Numbered from the stretch's first letter, positions 12,029 to 24,573 are shown. The stretch is DNA of 64,000 nucleotides from Cristatella mucedo (GCA_009760855.2 WPIO01000036.1:297001-361000); one strand, 5' to 3'. Made by a program: numbers and translations. The notes: generated from the sequence alone by a model not told the origin.

Positions 12029-12033
<5 letters not shown>
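11885..12033. mobile_element. hAT-like MITE (non-autonomous DNA transposon)
   Basis: The left end CAGTGGCGGAGCCAGAG pairs with the right end: its reverse complement TAGTGGCAGAACCAGGG matches at 13 of 17 positions. The CAGTGGCGGA start and an internal run of about 14 G are typical of short hAT-derived elements. Flanking 8-mers (TATATACA left, TATATATA right) are consistent with the 8-bp duplication hAT elements make, but the right flank is a TA repeat, so this is weak. No transposase is encoded. Confidence 0.5.
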
Positions 12034-12083
<50 letters not shown>

Positions 12084-12084
12084 A

Positions 12085-12181
<97 letters not shown>
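12034..12181. repeat. (TA)n microsatellite
   Basis: Nearly pure TA with a break at about 12072 and another at about 12088. It starts immediately at the right end of the hAT-like MITE. Confidence 0.97.
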
Positions 12182-12932
<751 letters not shown>

Positions 12933-13173
12933 GGAGGAATGCGCTTACCTGGAGTCAGTCGTACGGCCCAACATGCTACAAGTGCAGTCATATATTTTTT
13001 TTCATAATTGCTTGCTGCAAGCTGAGATACAACTTATAAGCGACTAGGCAGGGAAAAAGCTGATTCAGAGACCAAAACCTCATGCAACAGACATCATTGG
13101 GCAACAACCGGCAGATACAATTGTCCAAGGACTTATTTGGGCGGTCAGAGGGCTGCCTAAATCAGCCTACCAA

Positions 13174-13213
13174 CAGCATCAGTAGCAGCATCAGTAGCAG
13201 CATCAGTAGTAGT

Positions 13214-13296
<83 letters not shown>

Positions 13297-13303
13297 CAGC
13301 TGC
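13174..13303. repeat. (AGC)n trinucleotide repeat
   Basis: AGC units with CATCAGTAGC variants on the left. In one frame it reads as poly-serine inside a 121-codon open frame at 13082-13447. The flanking residues have no recognisable domain, so a coding role is unsupported. Its right edge (AGCAGCTGCTGCT) is a small fold-back. Confidence 0.95.
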
Positions 13304-14135
13304 TGCTTTGGCTGTTTGGTCCAGTATAAGCTCAGCATGTCTTTCTCATGGCTGATCCGAAAGAAAACTTGTGCCCTTGGAAGGATCGTTGAACTACTGA
13401 ACGGCCAACCTTGGTTGACACACTCCCTTTCTCGTCCGGTTGACTGAACATTGTACCAAGCGCCAACGATTCATTATACATGTAAGAATGTGTAGCTAGG
13501 CAACCATGTTCACATCGTGCAAGCCGAGGTGCTGATGGCTTTGCGTATGAGGGATTAAGCTCAACGTAATGCCGGAGTGAATGAAACACAACCGGATGTT
13601 GGGATATTTACGATTGCGAGGAGGCGACATTTTATGTATATCAGATGTAAATGTATTTATCCGCTGGGATCGCAGGATTCCGTCAAGCAGATGCAAAGCG
13701 GAATTAGTAAAAAGCCGAAAAGTAAGATTGAAGATTGCTGCTGCTGCTACCGCCGCTAAAGCTGCCATTAGCTCGTTGCTTGACGCACACTCTATCCGTA
13801 ATCTCGCTGATCTGAAGGCTTCCTTAGATTAGGTAGCAGGACAGCGAAGGTGAGAAAGCAAAAAAATAGGACTTCGCATTGGTGGATACTGGAAAATTAC
13901 ATTCAGCAGGAAGCAGCTTTATGTCAGCCAAATGTCAGCACTTGTCAGCTAAAAAAGCAAAAGGCAAACGTTGTGGAGGTTTCGATTCAGGTGAACCGAC
14001 AGACGCAATGCTTTACAATGGCAGTAATTTGCTGTTATTCTGCATAAGTGAAATGTTTTAGATGTGAGAAAACAAAGGAGCTGCACTGTTCTTCACTAAG
14101 CAATGAATTAAAAAATTCCACGAATTCAAAGATTG
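13304..14135. other. Unassigned
   Basis: Several overlapping 60-90 codon frames occur. One starts with the residues VDTG, which also occur in retroviral-type proteases, but nothing else around it supports that family. No introns, promoter or repeat family are evident. Confidence 0.35.
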
Positions 14136-14580
14136 TAATAATAATAATAATAATGCACTTGATAAAGCGCCCTCACAGAACAAAATCTCTCTCTATGCGC
14201 TTTACATTTACTGCAAAGGGAAATGCAATTGAATGGTGAGTAAAATCATGCTTGATAAGCAAACAAAATGAATAATATGGTTAGGGGTGACATGCACAGG
14301 GTCAGCATGCAAATGTGGTTAGTGGCAGCATGCACAGTCATGCACAGTGTCAGCATGCATAAGCACATCAAGGACGAATCACAGGGACCCACTACATGCT
14401 GTCCTAAATAGGTGTGTTTTTAAGTTCTTTTTAAATGTGGTCAGGTCAGGGGATGTTCTGACGCAAGTAGGGAGGGAGTTCCAGGCTTTGGGAGCATACG
14501 AACTAAATGCACGGTCTCCAAAGGATTTGAGGTTTGTACGAGGTATTGGTAGACTGTTGGATTCCGACAAGCGGGAAAAG
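14136..14580 (-). mobile_element. L2-A, 5'-truncated 3' part
   Basis: On the minus strand the last 60 or so RT-protein residues are open: SESNSLPIPRTNLKSFG, SSYAPKAWNSLPTCVRTSP and LKTHLFRTACSGSL, ending at 14379. The 3' UTR follows and ends in the hairpin and (ATT)n at 14136-14155. An extra CATGCACAGT unit at about 14331 marks slippage in the UTR repeat. It is close in sequence to the copies at 22.1 and 61.7 kb, so it is young. Confidence 0.9.
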
Positions 14581-14789
14581 AATATGATTACGACCGTAAG
14601 ATTTACTTATCTGATTAAATATTTTCAAAAGTCATCCGCTAGCCGAAGGTGAAGCTGAGACCTCGAACGACAGGTGATTGTCTCACAACGGCTTGCCGGC
14701 CACGAGTTCGTACCTCGTGACGCATAGACTTCCGAGTAAAAGGGTAAGCCACTCAAACTTCACGAATGAGGATGTGTGCACGGGCCGTG

Positions 14790-14930
14790 ATCGCCCAGGA
14801 GGTAAGGAGCTCGCTCTTCACGATCGAGGTCGTGGGTTAGAGTTCCGCTGCGGGCGATTCTTGATTACCAACTGCAAGCGTAGCCTTTAAGGCTCTTCTA
14901 CCGTTATAGAGATACGACTGCTTTATCAGT
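14790..14930 (+). mobile_element. SINE-1, diverged
   Basis: The head is GGCCGTGATCGCCCAGGAGG with GAGGTCGTGGGTTAGAGTTCC where the A and B boxes belong. The body has GCAAGCGTAGCCTTTAAGGC, CTCTTCTACCG and GACTGCTTTATCAGTTAAC. The B box has lost its canonical GGTTCGA. Confidence 0.6.
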
Positions 14931-15036
14931 TAACTTTTTTGTGAGTGTTTCAGCAGCCAGCGAGGACGCTTTTGCTCGAGGCGAGAGCGAATCGAGAGCG
15001 GCCGAGAGGTTTATTGTCGCCATATAGGCGAGAAAT

Positions 15037-16430
<1,394 letters not shown>

Positions 16431-16461
16431 TATAAAAGCCAAGGTCGGTATAGGCAGTCGG
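16431..16461 (+). promoter_or_regulatory. Candidate TATA box and initiator
   Basis: TATAAAAG lies at 16431-16438 in a GC-rich context. A GCAGTC sequence at about 16455-16460 is 24-29 bases downstream, the spacing expected for an animal initiator. A Kozak-like ACAATGG follows at 16591-16597. This is inference from sequence alone; chance TATA boxes are common. Confidence 0.3.
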
Positions 16462-16593
16462 CTGAGATCTAGGTAATGAGCGTCTGGGTGGGGCTGTCGT
16501 AGTACGAGGACGAGGCTTAGTGCCAGTCAGCGGCAGCAGCTGTCACCGGTGGTGCTCTGCTGCCGCCGCGAAAGTGCACGACGGTGCGCCACA

Positions 16594-17259
16594 ATGGCGG
16601 CTGGTGCTGGACATGGATGTAATCCTCCGTCGCTGTCGAACGGGCTTCGCTGCGTTCGTCGACGCGGACTCGTTACGTTTCGGTGTGAGTGCTCTCTACC
16701 TGCTGCCGTGCTCGGCTACCGTCGGCTTATCGAGCGTGTGCATTGGCGCTCGCCCAAAAAAGGTCACCACCCGCGAGACCTCAAGTTGGTCCATGCATTC
16801 GTGACATCCCGTCTCGACGTCAGCAACTCACTGCTTACCGGCCTACCGGCATGTGCAATCAGGTGGCGCTTACAGCTGGTGCAAAACTCTGCAGCTAGGT
16901 TTGTCTGTCGTGAGCGTCGCAGTTGCCACATTGCTCCACTTCTCGCCGACCTGCACTGGCTGCCAGTCAAGCAACGGATTGACTTCAAGGTTTTGTCGCT
17001 CACTTTTAGGTCATTTCATTCTGTGGCTCCAGCCTATCTCTCAGATCTACTCCCCCACCAGGCCAAGCATCGTACCACCCACTTTTCGGAATCCAACAGT
17101 CTACCAATACCTCGTACAAACCTCAAATCCTTTGGAGACCGTGCATTTAGTACGTATGCTCCCAAAGCGTGGAACTCCCTCCCGACTTGCGTGAAAACAT
17201 CCCCTGCCTTGACCACATTTAAAATGAACTTAAAAACGTACCTATTTAGGACAGCATAA
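16594..17259 (+). pseudogene. Chimeric open frame: unknown N-terminus fused to L2-A RT C-terminus
   Basis: The frame is open for 221 residues from an ATG in good context (ACAATGG), and extends further upstream to a Met at 16549. Residues 1 to about 62 are GC-rich sequence with no recognised domain. From about residue 63 the L2-A C-terminal region begins (LVHAFVTSRLDVSNSLLTGLP, then LADLHWLPVKQRIDFKVLSL). It ends at the usual place near YLFRTA. The L2-A part has no frameshift. It could be transcribed from the TATA-containing upstream segment, but its coding status is unproven. Confidence 0.35.
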
Positions 17260-17506
17260 TGTGGGTCCCTGTGATTCGTCCTTCATGTACTTATGCGTGC
17301 TGACACTGTGCCTGCTGCGACTAACCACACTTGCATGCTGACCCTGTGCATGTCACCCCTAACCCTGTTATTCATGTTGTTTGTTGATCAAGCATGATAT
17401 TACTCACCATTCAATTGCATTTCCCTTTGCAGCAAATGTAAAGCACCTAGAAAGAGATTGAGTTCTCTGAGGGCGCTTTATCAAGTGCATTACTATTGTC
17501 ATTAAG
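16782..17506 (+). mobile_element. L2-A, 5'-truncated, open C-terminal frame
   Basis: The insert starts inside the RT gene at CAAGTTGGTCCATGCATTC and runs through the protein end (stop at 17257), the 3' UTR and the terminal GTAAAGCACCTAGAAAGAG hairpin to ATTACTATTGTCATT. A two- to three-base insertion at about 16863 keeps the frame open (AIRWRLQL in place of AIRRLQL). It is one of the younger copies. Confidence 0.9.
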
Positions 17507-17974
17507 GCTCCATACGAAGTGGTTTTTTAGGGCATCGACCTCGTAACTCACTCGAGAAGTACGAGCCCCAGAGAGCCCGAGCTGCTCTCGGACAGGAGGT
17601 CCGCGGAACAGTGCTTGAGGGTACGTATTCGACATTGACGAATATATTATCTTCTTTCTTTGCCAGTTTGGACAAGAGCAGCGTTAAGTTCAAAGAGCCC
17701 GAAAGAGGTGGTGACAGTGGCATCGGGTACGTCGTCTCGTGTCGCGGGGATCTGGTGACAAACGTGAGCCACGCATATCTTGGAAACTATGCTATTCTCT
17801 ACTAAAGCCACTGAGAAGTATTTGATGGTGGGTTTAGCGGTCTCATGCGACCGTGTTATTTAGGGTCGGGTAATACCCGCAGGGGTGGAACAGTGCTTGA
17901 GGGTTTTTATTCGACATTGACGAATAGATTAGGTTCTTTCTTTCGTGCGAACACCGTCTTTGCAAGCACACGTA
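17507..17974. repeat. Unassigned DNA containing a ~55-bp direct repeat pair
   Basis: A unit beginning GGAACAGTGCTTGAGGGT and containing TATTCGACATTGACGAATA occurs at 17605-17658 and 17887-17942, 282 bases apart, with a few mismatches. The TTCGACATTGACGAATA part is itself nearly palindromic. I do not recognise the unit. Confidence 0.6.
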
Positions 17975-18254
17975 TCCGTATCTCCGTCCCTTGCTCCACA
18001 AAGGCGGGTGTGGGTGTTGTGCACGAGAGCTTTCTAGAGCCCGCTCCAAGTCTAAGCGGTTTTTGGTATACACTCGGTAGCTAACAGACTTTATCCCACA
18101 CAAAAAGAAAAAAAAGCGAAGAGCCGAGCACCGAGTCAGGAGGGCAGTCGATGCCTTGAGACGCACGGGCGTAGCAGCTCAGACAGGAAAACAGGAAAAG
18201 ATTTGCCAGCGTCGGCAGCAGGAGAGTGGATGTCGTGGCGTAAGAATCGTGGAT

Positions 18255-18402
18255 ATATAAAAGCATATAATTCATTTGTATAGCGCCCCAAGAGAACCTA
18301 ATCTCTATTCAGGTGCTTCGCATATGCCTCCGGGCTCGAGCCCACGACCTCAGCCAGACCTTGGTCGGGGCGAGCACCTTGACCGCTGGACCAAACCAGC
18401 TC
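18255..18402 (-). mobile_element. SINE-2 inserted in L2-B
   Basis: On the minus strand the head reads TTGGTCCAGCGGTCAAGGTG (A-box region) and GTCGTGGGCTCGAGCCCGG (B-box region). The 3' part AGCACCTGAATAGAGATTAG, TTCTCTTGGGGCGC matches an L2-type terminal hairpin. TCGTGGAT occurs at 18247-18254 and 18401-18408 as an 8-bp target-site duplication, part of which may belong to the SINE end. Confidence 0.85.
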
Positions 18403-19133
18403 GTGGATTTGAGTTCCACAGCCTAAGACCTGCAGAGCAAATGCTTCTGTCGCCAACAGTGTTTAATCGGAGGAATGGAATAGCTAGTTTAATGTTCGTA
18501 GAGGGGCTGAGGTCATGAGGAGGCTGAAACTGGTGCAGCAGTTCAGCTAGCTATAAAAAGTCCAAGCCGAGGCTGGTCTTGTGGGGCAGCCTACGAATTT
18601 TGCTCTGCACCCCTTGATCAACTCGAAACCATCGAAGCTCTTTCAGCAAAGGAGAAACGTGGTCAAACCACGTGGGACTTGAAAACTAGCCTTGAAAAGC
18701 CATATTCATCACCCTCTGCAGTCGCCTAGGGGCTTTATTTTGTAGCCCAGCCAAAATGAAATTTCAATAATCTAGCCGAGACAGAACCACGAAACTAGTT
18801 AAATTTTTGGCAAGCCACCGTGGTAGGCAGACCCTAATCTTAGATAGGGATCGGACGTGACGGCTAGCTGTGGAGGCAGTCTTCTTAATGAAACTTTCAA
18901 AATTTAGGCAGCTGCAAAGACGACACCTAAATTTCAAGCATACGGCGAGAGTCTCCAACAGCTTAACCTATGAGAAGAGCAGTCTTCTAATTCATACTGG
19001 AGTGTTCTACGAGTAGCAATTCTGCTTTATCGTAATTAAGTTTAGGCTAATTGGCCGAAGTCCACGGTCAAATGTCTGCAAGGCGAGCACTCAGCATATC
19101 AGCGACTGCAGCAGAATCCTATGGTTTAAATGG

Positions 19134-19328
19134 CAAATACAGCTGAGTATCGCTAAACGACAAATACAGCTGAGTGCTGTTAGTATGAACGTTATAGCCG
19201 ACTCCAGGGGCCCAAATCTCGTTTCCCAGAGGTTCAGTAAACGACAAATACAGATGAGTATGGTTAGTGTAAAAGTGATGGCCGATTCCAGGGGCCCCGA
19301 ATCTCTTTTCCCAGGAGTTCAGTATAAA
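19134..19328 (-). repeat. In-frame tandem duplication of the RT catalytic box
   Basis: CAAATACAGCTGAG starts at 19134 and 19161, and CAAATACAGATGAG at 19245. The spacings are 27 and 84 bases, both multiples of three. On the minus strand this repeats the residues around HLYLSF / QLYLSF that follow the YADD site. Such a duplication is absent from the other L2-B copies in the window. Confidence 0.8.
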
Positions 19329-19622
19329 TGGTAAACAGCAAATAACCGAGGACGAACCTTCGTGGGACTTCGCAGGGACTGGTCTGGGTAATGGCACATG
19401 ACCTCCGCACGACACTTATTGGGCACGACTGAACAAGTACGATTTGAACCTCGCCGGTGCACCGTCTGCCAGACCAATCGTTCTCGATCGTTCAAGTAGG
19501 ACACGCGATAAATCTGGGCGCAAGCAGCTAATCAATCTAGCAGCGCTAGGGCACGTGACAGTTTCGTCATCGTTGCTGCATTGGATGTCATTGGTTAGGC
19601 GGAAAAAAGCAGTTGAGTGCTG

Positions 19623-19904
19623 CTGACTCGGCTTCCGCCCAGGGGTGGCAGCTGCCACCCCTGGGCGGAAGCCGAGTCAGACACCCGGTCGGGCGGACGG
19701 CGGACGGTTTCGAGGCCGCTGGCCCCAGGTTTGGCCTGGCTGCGTTCTACAGCTAACCAAAAATCAAGACATGGCCTACCTGACAGGTCATTTCGGCTTT
19801 ATTTCGGCCGATTTTCTCTGGCCGCAGGCGCTCCGGATTCATCTTTTAAAGGGTGGGGGCTCCCCCCCAGACCCCAGTACCACCCGGTGCTGGCTTCGTC
19901 TCTG
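19623..19904. mobile_element. Insert in L2-B carrying a 58-bp perfect palindrome; possible DNA transposon fragment
   Basis: The L2-B RT is interrupted here: HSTAFF lies to the left and KRHH to the right. The insert begins with a loopless perfect palindrome (19623-19680) centred on CAGCTG and containing CAGGGGTGGCAGCTGCCACC. It ends with GGGTGGGGGCTCCCCCCCAG, a composition often seen in non-autonomous hAT-type elements. No clear 8-bp duplication is seen, so the class is uncertain. Confidence 0.4.
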
Positions 19905-20280
19905 GTGATGTCGCTTAAATCCCGATTGAAATTTTTCTGAAAATTCGTTCTTTTTTACAAGTACTGCAGGCTGATTTTCGATGATTTTGTTCCAACGAAG
20001 AAACGCTAAAGCACTTCCGAGGCGCATTTGCTTATTTAGTATGCATGAAATTCCGAAAGTCGCCCCACGGTGAGGGCTTGCTTTGACATGAACCAAATTG
20101 CTTAAATTGAAATCGGTTCGCTCAAGGTAGGAGAGTACACGAATACAGATAGAAAACAACCCAACCTGGTAGCCTTGAATGATATTTTACTGTAAACGGC
20201 AAAAGAATTTCTGTACAACCGCTTGTACGCCGACAGAGCTATATTTTTGCATTTCTTGGCAGGCTCGCTGGGCGTTCTCT

Positions 20281-20832
20281 ATAATAATAACAATAATAAT
20301 AAGAACATGTTAAAGTGCGCTCAGAGAGTTCAATCTTTTTCTATGTGCTTTACATTTGCTGCAACGGAAACACGATCGGATGGTTAGTAGTAGCATGCTC
20401 GATTAACAGCAAGAATAGCATGGTTAGGGGTGACATGCACAGGGTCAGCATGCAAGTGGGGTTAGTGACAGTATGCAGTGTCAGCACGCAAAAGCACATA
20501 AAAAAAATCACAGGGACCCACTAAATGCTGCGATAAATAGGTGCGTTCTTAATTTCCTTTTAGATGTGGTCAAGTCACGGGATGTTGTGACGCAAGTCGG
20601 GTTCCAGGCTTTGGGAGCGTTCGAACTAAATGCACGGTCTCCAAAAGATTTGAGGTTTGTACGAGGTATAGTTAAATTCCGAAGAGCTGGTGGTTTGATG
20701 CTGAGGCTGGTGGGGCACCAGATCTGATAAGTAGGCTGGGGGCCAAAGAATGATGGGACCTAAAAGTGAGTGATACAACCTTGAAGTTGGTTGATTGGTA
20801 GCCAGTGCAGGTCGATGCCTTTGGAAAGACGC
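20281..20832 (-). mobile_element. L2-A, 5'-truncated
   Basis: The minus strand includes ADLHW-type remnants at about 20820, LNARSPKDLRF read antisense at about 20625-20655, and the UTR repeats at 20410-20480. The terminal tail (AATAATAATAACAATAATAA) is at 20281-20303. The TTGGGAGCG region is shortened relative to other copies and the frame is broken. Confidence 0.85.
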
Positions 20833-20969
20833 CCGAACAGATGATAGTGGTATAAAAGGCCAAATGGTTGCCTAGGGTTGCAACGGTTGTTAGCGACAGT
20901 CACTAGGCTCTTAGGTTTGGCATAAGAGAGGAGAATAAAAGGTACAACTTGAAGACGTTGTTCTAGTGT

Positions 20970-21150
20970 GGCGGTATGGACGTCTCACCGTGGTCTTAGT
21001 CGAGGAGTAAGTTACTCCCTCTTCCCGACCCAGGTCGTGGGTTCCAGCCCTGCAGTGGGTGATATTTTCTTATTTGCGGCAAGCGGTGCCGAGAGCCTTT
21101 AAGATTCTGCAGCCCCTTCTACCAACCGAGGCTGCCAAGTCAGCTAGCCT
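20970..21150 (+). mobile_element. SINE-1-related, diverged
   Basis: A tRNA-like segment CAGGTCGTGGGTTCCAGCCC (B box GGTTCCAGCCC) is followed by TGCAGTGGGTGAT and CGGCAAGCGGTGCCGAGAGC, matching the SINE-1 body order. The A-box region is eroded. Confidence 0.5.
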
Positions 21151-21669
21151 TTACATTACTTCACCACGTCTGGTCGGCCCTGGACGACGGCAAGGAGGCG
21201 ACCGCATGCGTTAGTACTGGATCCGTGGCATCTTTGGAAAGCACCACTTCTAGCTCTCTCAAAGTCGTTAGTAGAGACCAGCGGCAAGGCTGGAATTTCC
21301 AATACCCTGGTTTGCAGGGAACATTCGGAATGCGACATTTAGATAAAATTCCTGGAAAACGAGCCCTTAATTACCAAGCGGCAGTGCATTACTGACAGTC
21401 ACTTGGATGGCAGCAAACTTACTCGCACAGAGTGACGTGACAACAGTAAAGATAGAAAGAAATTTATTCGTTGTGCTCAAGCGCAGGATTTGTTAAAACT
21501 GCAAAGCGTATTCATAAAAATTAGCTTGACCAGCACATCTCCTATATCGTCGGCACGCAATATTGAAGTCACGTTCCACTCACGTGCTCTATCCGAGTAA
21601 ATGGTCGTCCTATATGTGTTTATGTATTCTGAGACAGTGAATGTGTTATGATTTAACAATCGACTTTCT
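21151..21669. other. Unassigned
   Basis: No gene or repeat family recognised. Confidence 0.35.
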
Positions 21670-21745
21670 TCTTTATCAGCATGTTAAAAGTGCCAGGAAA
21701 AAGAGATTTAGTTCTCTTAGGAGCTCTACACATTTTTAACTATCA
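21670..21745 (+). mobile_element. L2 3' tail remnant
   Basis: GCATGTTAAAAGTGCCAGG, AAAAAGAGATTTAGTTCTCT and TAGGAGCTCTACAC preserve the hairpin order of an L2 3' end without any coding sequence. Confidence 0.5.
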
Positions 21746-22091
21746 GGAAAAAGCTATTATTCTCAATCTTCAATCCCGCCAGCTGATCGTCATAATCTTC
21801 ATCTGACTGCACTAACAGCATGTGCGCGAGGTCTTTTATTAATATTTTCTGTAGATATAACTAAGGTTTATATGGGCAAAAATTATAAAAAACAGGTCTC
21901 TTGCTAACTCTGTGCTTTTCCGAGGCCGCGAAATGGTCTGAGTTCTGCAGATATCCGAAGCATCTGCTGGGCTAACCAAAAGCGTGTCAGATTGACAAGG
22001 ATTCTCGGCACTAAGTGAACACTCGAACGCTCTGCGTTAGAGACTCGGCTGTTTAAGATCAGGAAAGTAGCATGGCTATTGACTCCGTCGC
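21746..22091. other. Unassigned
   Basis: I see no gene, SINE or RT similarity in this stretch. Confidence 0.35.
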
Positions 22092-22764
22092 CGAGTCTGC
22101 TTACTGGCCTACCAGCATGTGCGATCAGGCGATTGCAGCTGGTGCAAAACTCTGCAGCTAGGCTTGTCTGTCGTGAGCGTCGCAGTTGCCACATTACTCC
22201 ACTTCTCGCCGACCTGCACTGGCTACCTGTCAAGCAACGGATTGACTTCAAAGTTTTGTCGCTCACTTTTCGGTCCCTTCATTCTATGGCTCCAGCCTAT
22301 CTGTCAGATATACTACCCCATCAGGCCAAGCATCGTACCACCCGCTTTTCGGAATCCAACAGTCTACAAATACCTCGTACAAACCTCAAATCCTTTGGAG
22401 ACCGTGCATTTAGTTCGTATGCTCCCAAAGCCTGGAACTCCCTCCCGACCTGCGTCAGAACATCCCCTGACCTGACCACATTTAAAAGGAACTTAAAAAC
22501 ACACCTATCTGGGACAGCATTTAGTGGGTCCCTGTGATTCGTCCTTGATGTGCTTATGCGTGCTGACACTGTGCATGCTGCCACTAACCACATTTGCATG
22601 CTGACCCTGTGCATGTCACCCCTAACCATATTATTCATTTCGTTTGCTTTTCAAGCCATTCAATTGCATTTCACTTTACAGCAAATGTAAAGCGCCTAGA
22701 GAGAGATTAAGTTCTCTGAGGGCGCTTTATCAAGTGAATTATTATTATTATTATTATTATTCAA
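22092..22764 (+). mobile_element. L2-A, 5'-truncated, intact C-terminal frame
   Basis: An open frame of 152 codons (22079-22537) covers LLTGLPACAIRRLQLVQNSA through LKTHLSGTAFSGSL with no frameshift. The 3' UTR and hairpin (GCGCCTAGAGAGAGATTAAG ... GAGGGCGCTTT) end in seven ATT units. Its near identity to the copies at 14.1, 34.9, 55.5 and 61.7 kb indicates recent activity. Confidence 0.92.
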
Positions 22765-23345
22765 AGAGAGTTGCTTTGCTATAGTCCAAATGTGCTTGCG
22801 GCTATTATCCATTTGGTGAAAGTCATCCCCACACAAGAGGGTTTGCACAGGGAACCATCCAATATTTTTCACAAAATCCACGCGAGTTTTCCAAGCCATG
22901 ATCTCGGGCGATGGGGTTAAGAGTCATGACACCATAAGCCAAAAACGCAACCAAATAAGGACACTTCGACAAATATTCTGTAGAATCGAAATTGAGGAAA
23001 TTCGGGCAGTACAAATCTTCGTTTATTATATGGCTGGCGAAAGCCACCCATGTGCCATCCCCGAGGTTCATGAATTAAGTTTCTCGGTCCTATAAATGGA
23101 ATTTATCAGATGTACAATGAGCGTGTCAACGTGGTCATTGCGATGGCTTTTTCGTAAGCACCTTACTGCACAGAAGAAAAGACCTGCATGGAGTGAGCTA
23201 CAGAAGTCGAGACGGTACGTCAACATGCGTGAAAGAACTTGCATCCTGAGCTAAGCAGGCTTGAATTTATTTTTGTAATACTCCGTAGCTGAAAGTAGAC
23301 AGACTTGAACGCTGAGCTAACGTGATCATCTAGTGAAAAATAACT
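22765..23345. other. Unassigned
   Basis: Open frames of 65-80 codons on both strands lack recognisable motifs. No repeat family is seen. Confidence 0.35.
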
Positions 23346-24477
23346 TAATAATAGTAACAACAATACTAATGATAATTTTTATAGCACCCGCACAGAGAAC
23401 TTAATCTCTTTCTAGGTATATTAAATGTACTGTGAAGGAAGCATAGTCAAGCGGTTAGTGGTAACTACACAATGTCATAAGCAATACACGGTTAGGCCCA
23501 ACAGGCACAGTATCAACATGTAAATGTGGTTATCGGCAAAGTGCACAGTGTCAGCACATATGTCAGCATATAAAGGACGAATCAGAAAGTCCCAACAAGT
23601 TCTGTACAAAATAGGCGCGTTTTAGCTTCGTTTTAAATGTTGTCCATTCGGGCGGGAATGTAGTTACGCCAGTTGGGACTGTGTTTCAGGCTTTGGGGGC
23701 AAACGAAATAATGGCACGATCCCCAAAATATTTGAGGTTCACGCGAGGTATAGCTAAATAATTTGATGTCGAAAAGCGGGTGACAAGATACCTAAACTGG
23801 CGAAGGAGTAGCCCCGATAGGTAGGCTGGAGCCAGAGAACGAACGGATCTAGAAGTGTGGCAAAACCTTAAAGTCGATACGCTGCTTAAGTGGGAGCCAC
23901 TGTAGGTCGGCGAGAAGTGCTGAGAAGTAGAAACTGTGACAATCACGACAGACATGCCTAGATGCAGAGTTTTGAACCTAATGTAAGTGCCTGATTGCAC
24001 ACGCCAGTAGACCAGCAAGGAGCAAGTTACAGAAGTCGAGACAGGATGTTAGGAATTCACGGACCAATATGAATTTAGTATCCCTGACTAAGCAAGCCTT
24101 AGTTTTTAGCAATATTATATAGCCGAAAGTATTCAGACTTGACTGTGCAGCTAATGTGGTCGTCCAGCGAAAGGTCACTTTGGAACCGGACACCAAAATT
24201 GCCTGATATGCAACAACAGATATTCTCGCAGAAACGATTTTGAGCTGTAAGCTCTCCAAATTCTAAGGCACACTTGGTTTGCTCATGACTAGTAAGTTGG
24301 TTTTATCGTCACTCAATTTAAGAAATTTCCCATCCATCCATGGGAGGATGGCAGCAATAAATGCAGTAAGGAATTTGATAGAGTTCGTCATGCTGGAGGA
24401 ATCAAAGCAATGCGACTACTGAGTGTCGTTTGCATTTAAGTGAAAGCCTAGATTATGTTTAGCGATCGCATCGGCAA

Positions 24478-24573
<96 letters not shown>

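Larger units (their letters stand above)
17975..20040 (-). mobile_element. L2-B, split by SINE-2 and by a palindrome-bearing insert
   Basis: The minus strand shows KKNEFSEKFQSGFKRHH at about 19970-19910, interruption, then STAFFRLTNDIQ at about 19615-19580. RT blocks follow: LLERSRTIGLADGA at about 19500 and FYTNHTHLYLSF where YADDTQLYLSF is expected. SLSKIRVCLPRWLAKNL is at about 18855-18800 and the L2-B 3' UTR ends near 17975. SINE-2 sits at 18255-18402 and a 282-bp foreign segment at about 19623-19904. The catalytic YADD box is lost and tandemly duplicated. Confidence 0.8.

Noticed and set aside
13082-13447. Poly-serine protein
   Set aside because: The serine run is an AGC repeat and its flanks have no conserved domain or gene structure.
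13879-14061. Retroviral-type protease (VDTG at the start of the frame)
   Set aside because: Only four residues match and no gag, RT, integrase or LTR is nearby.
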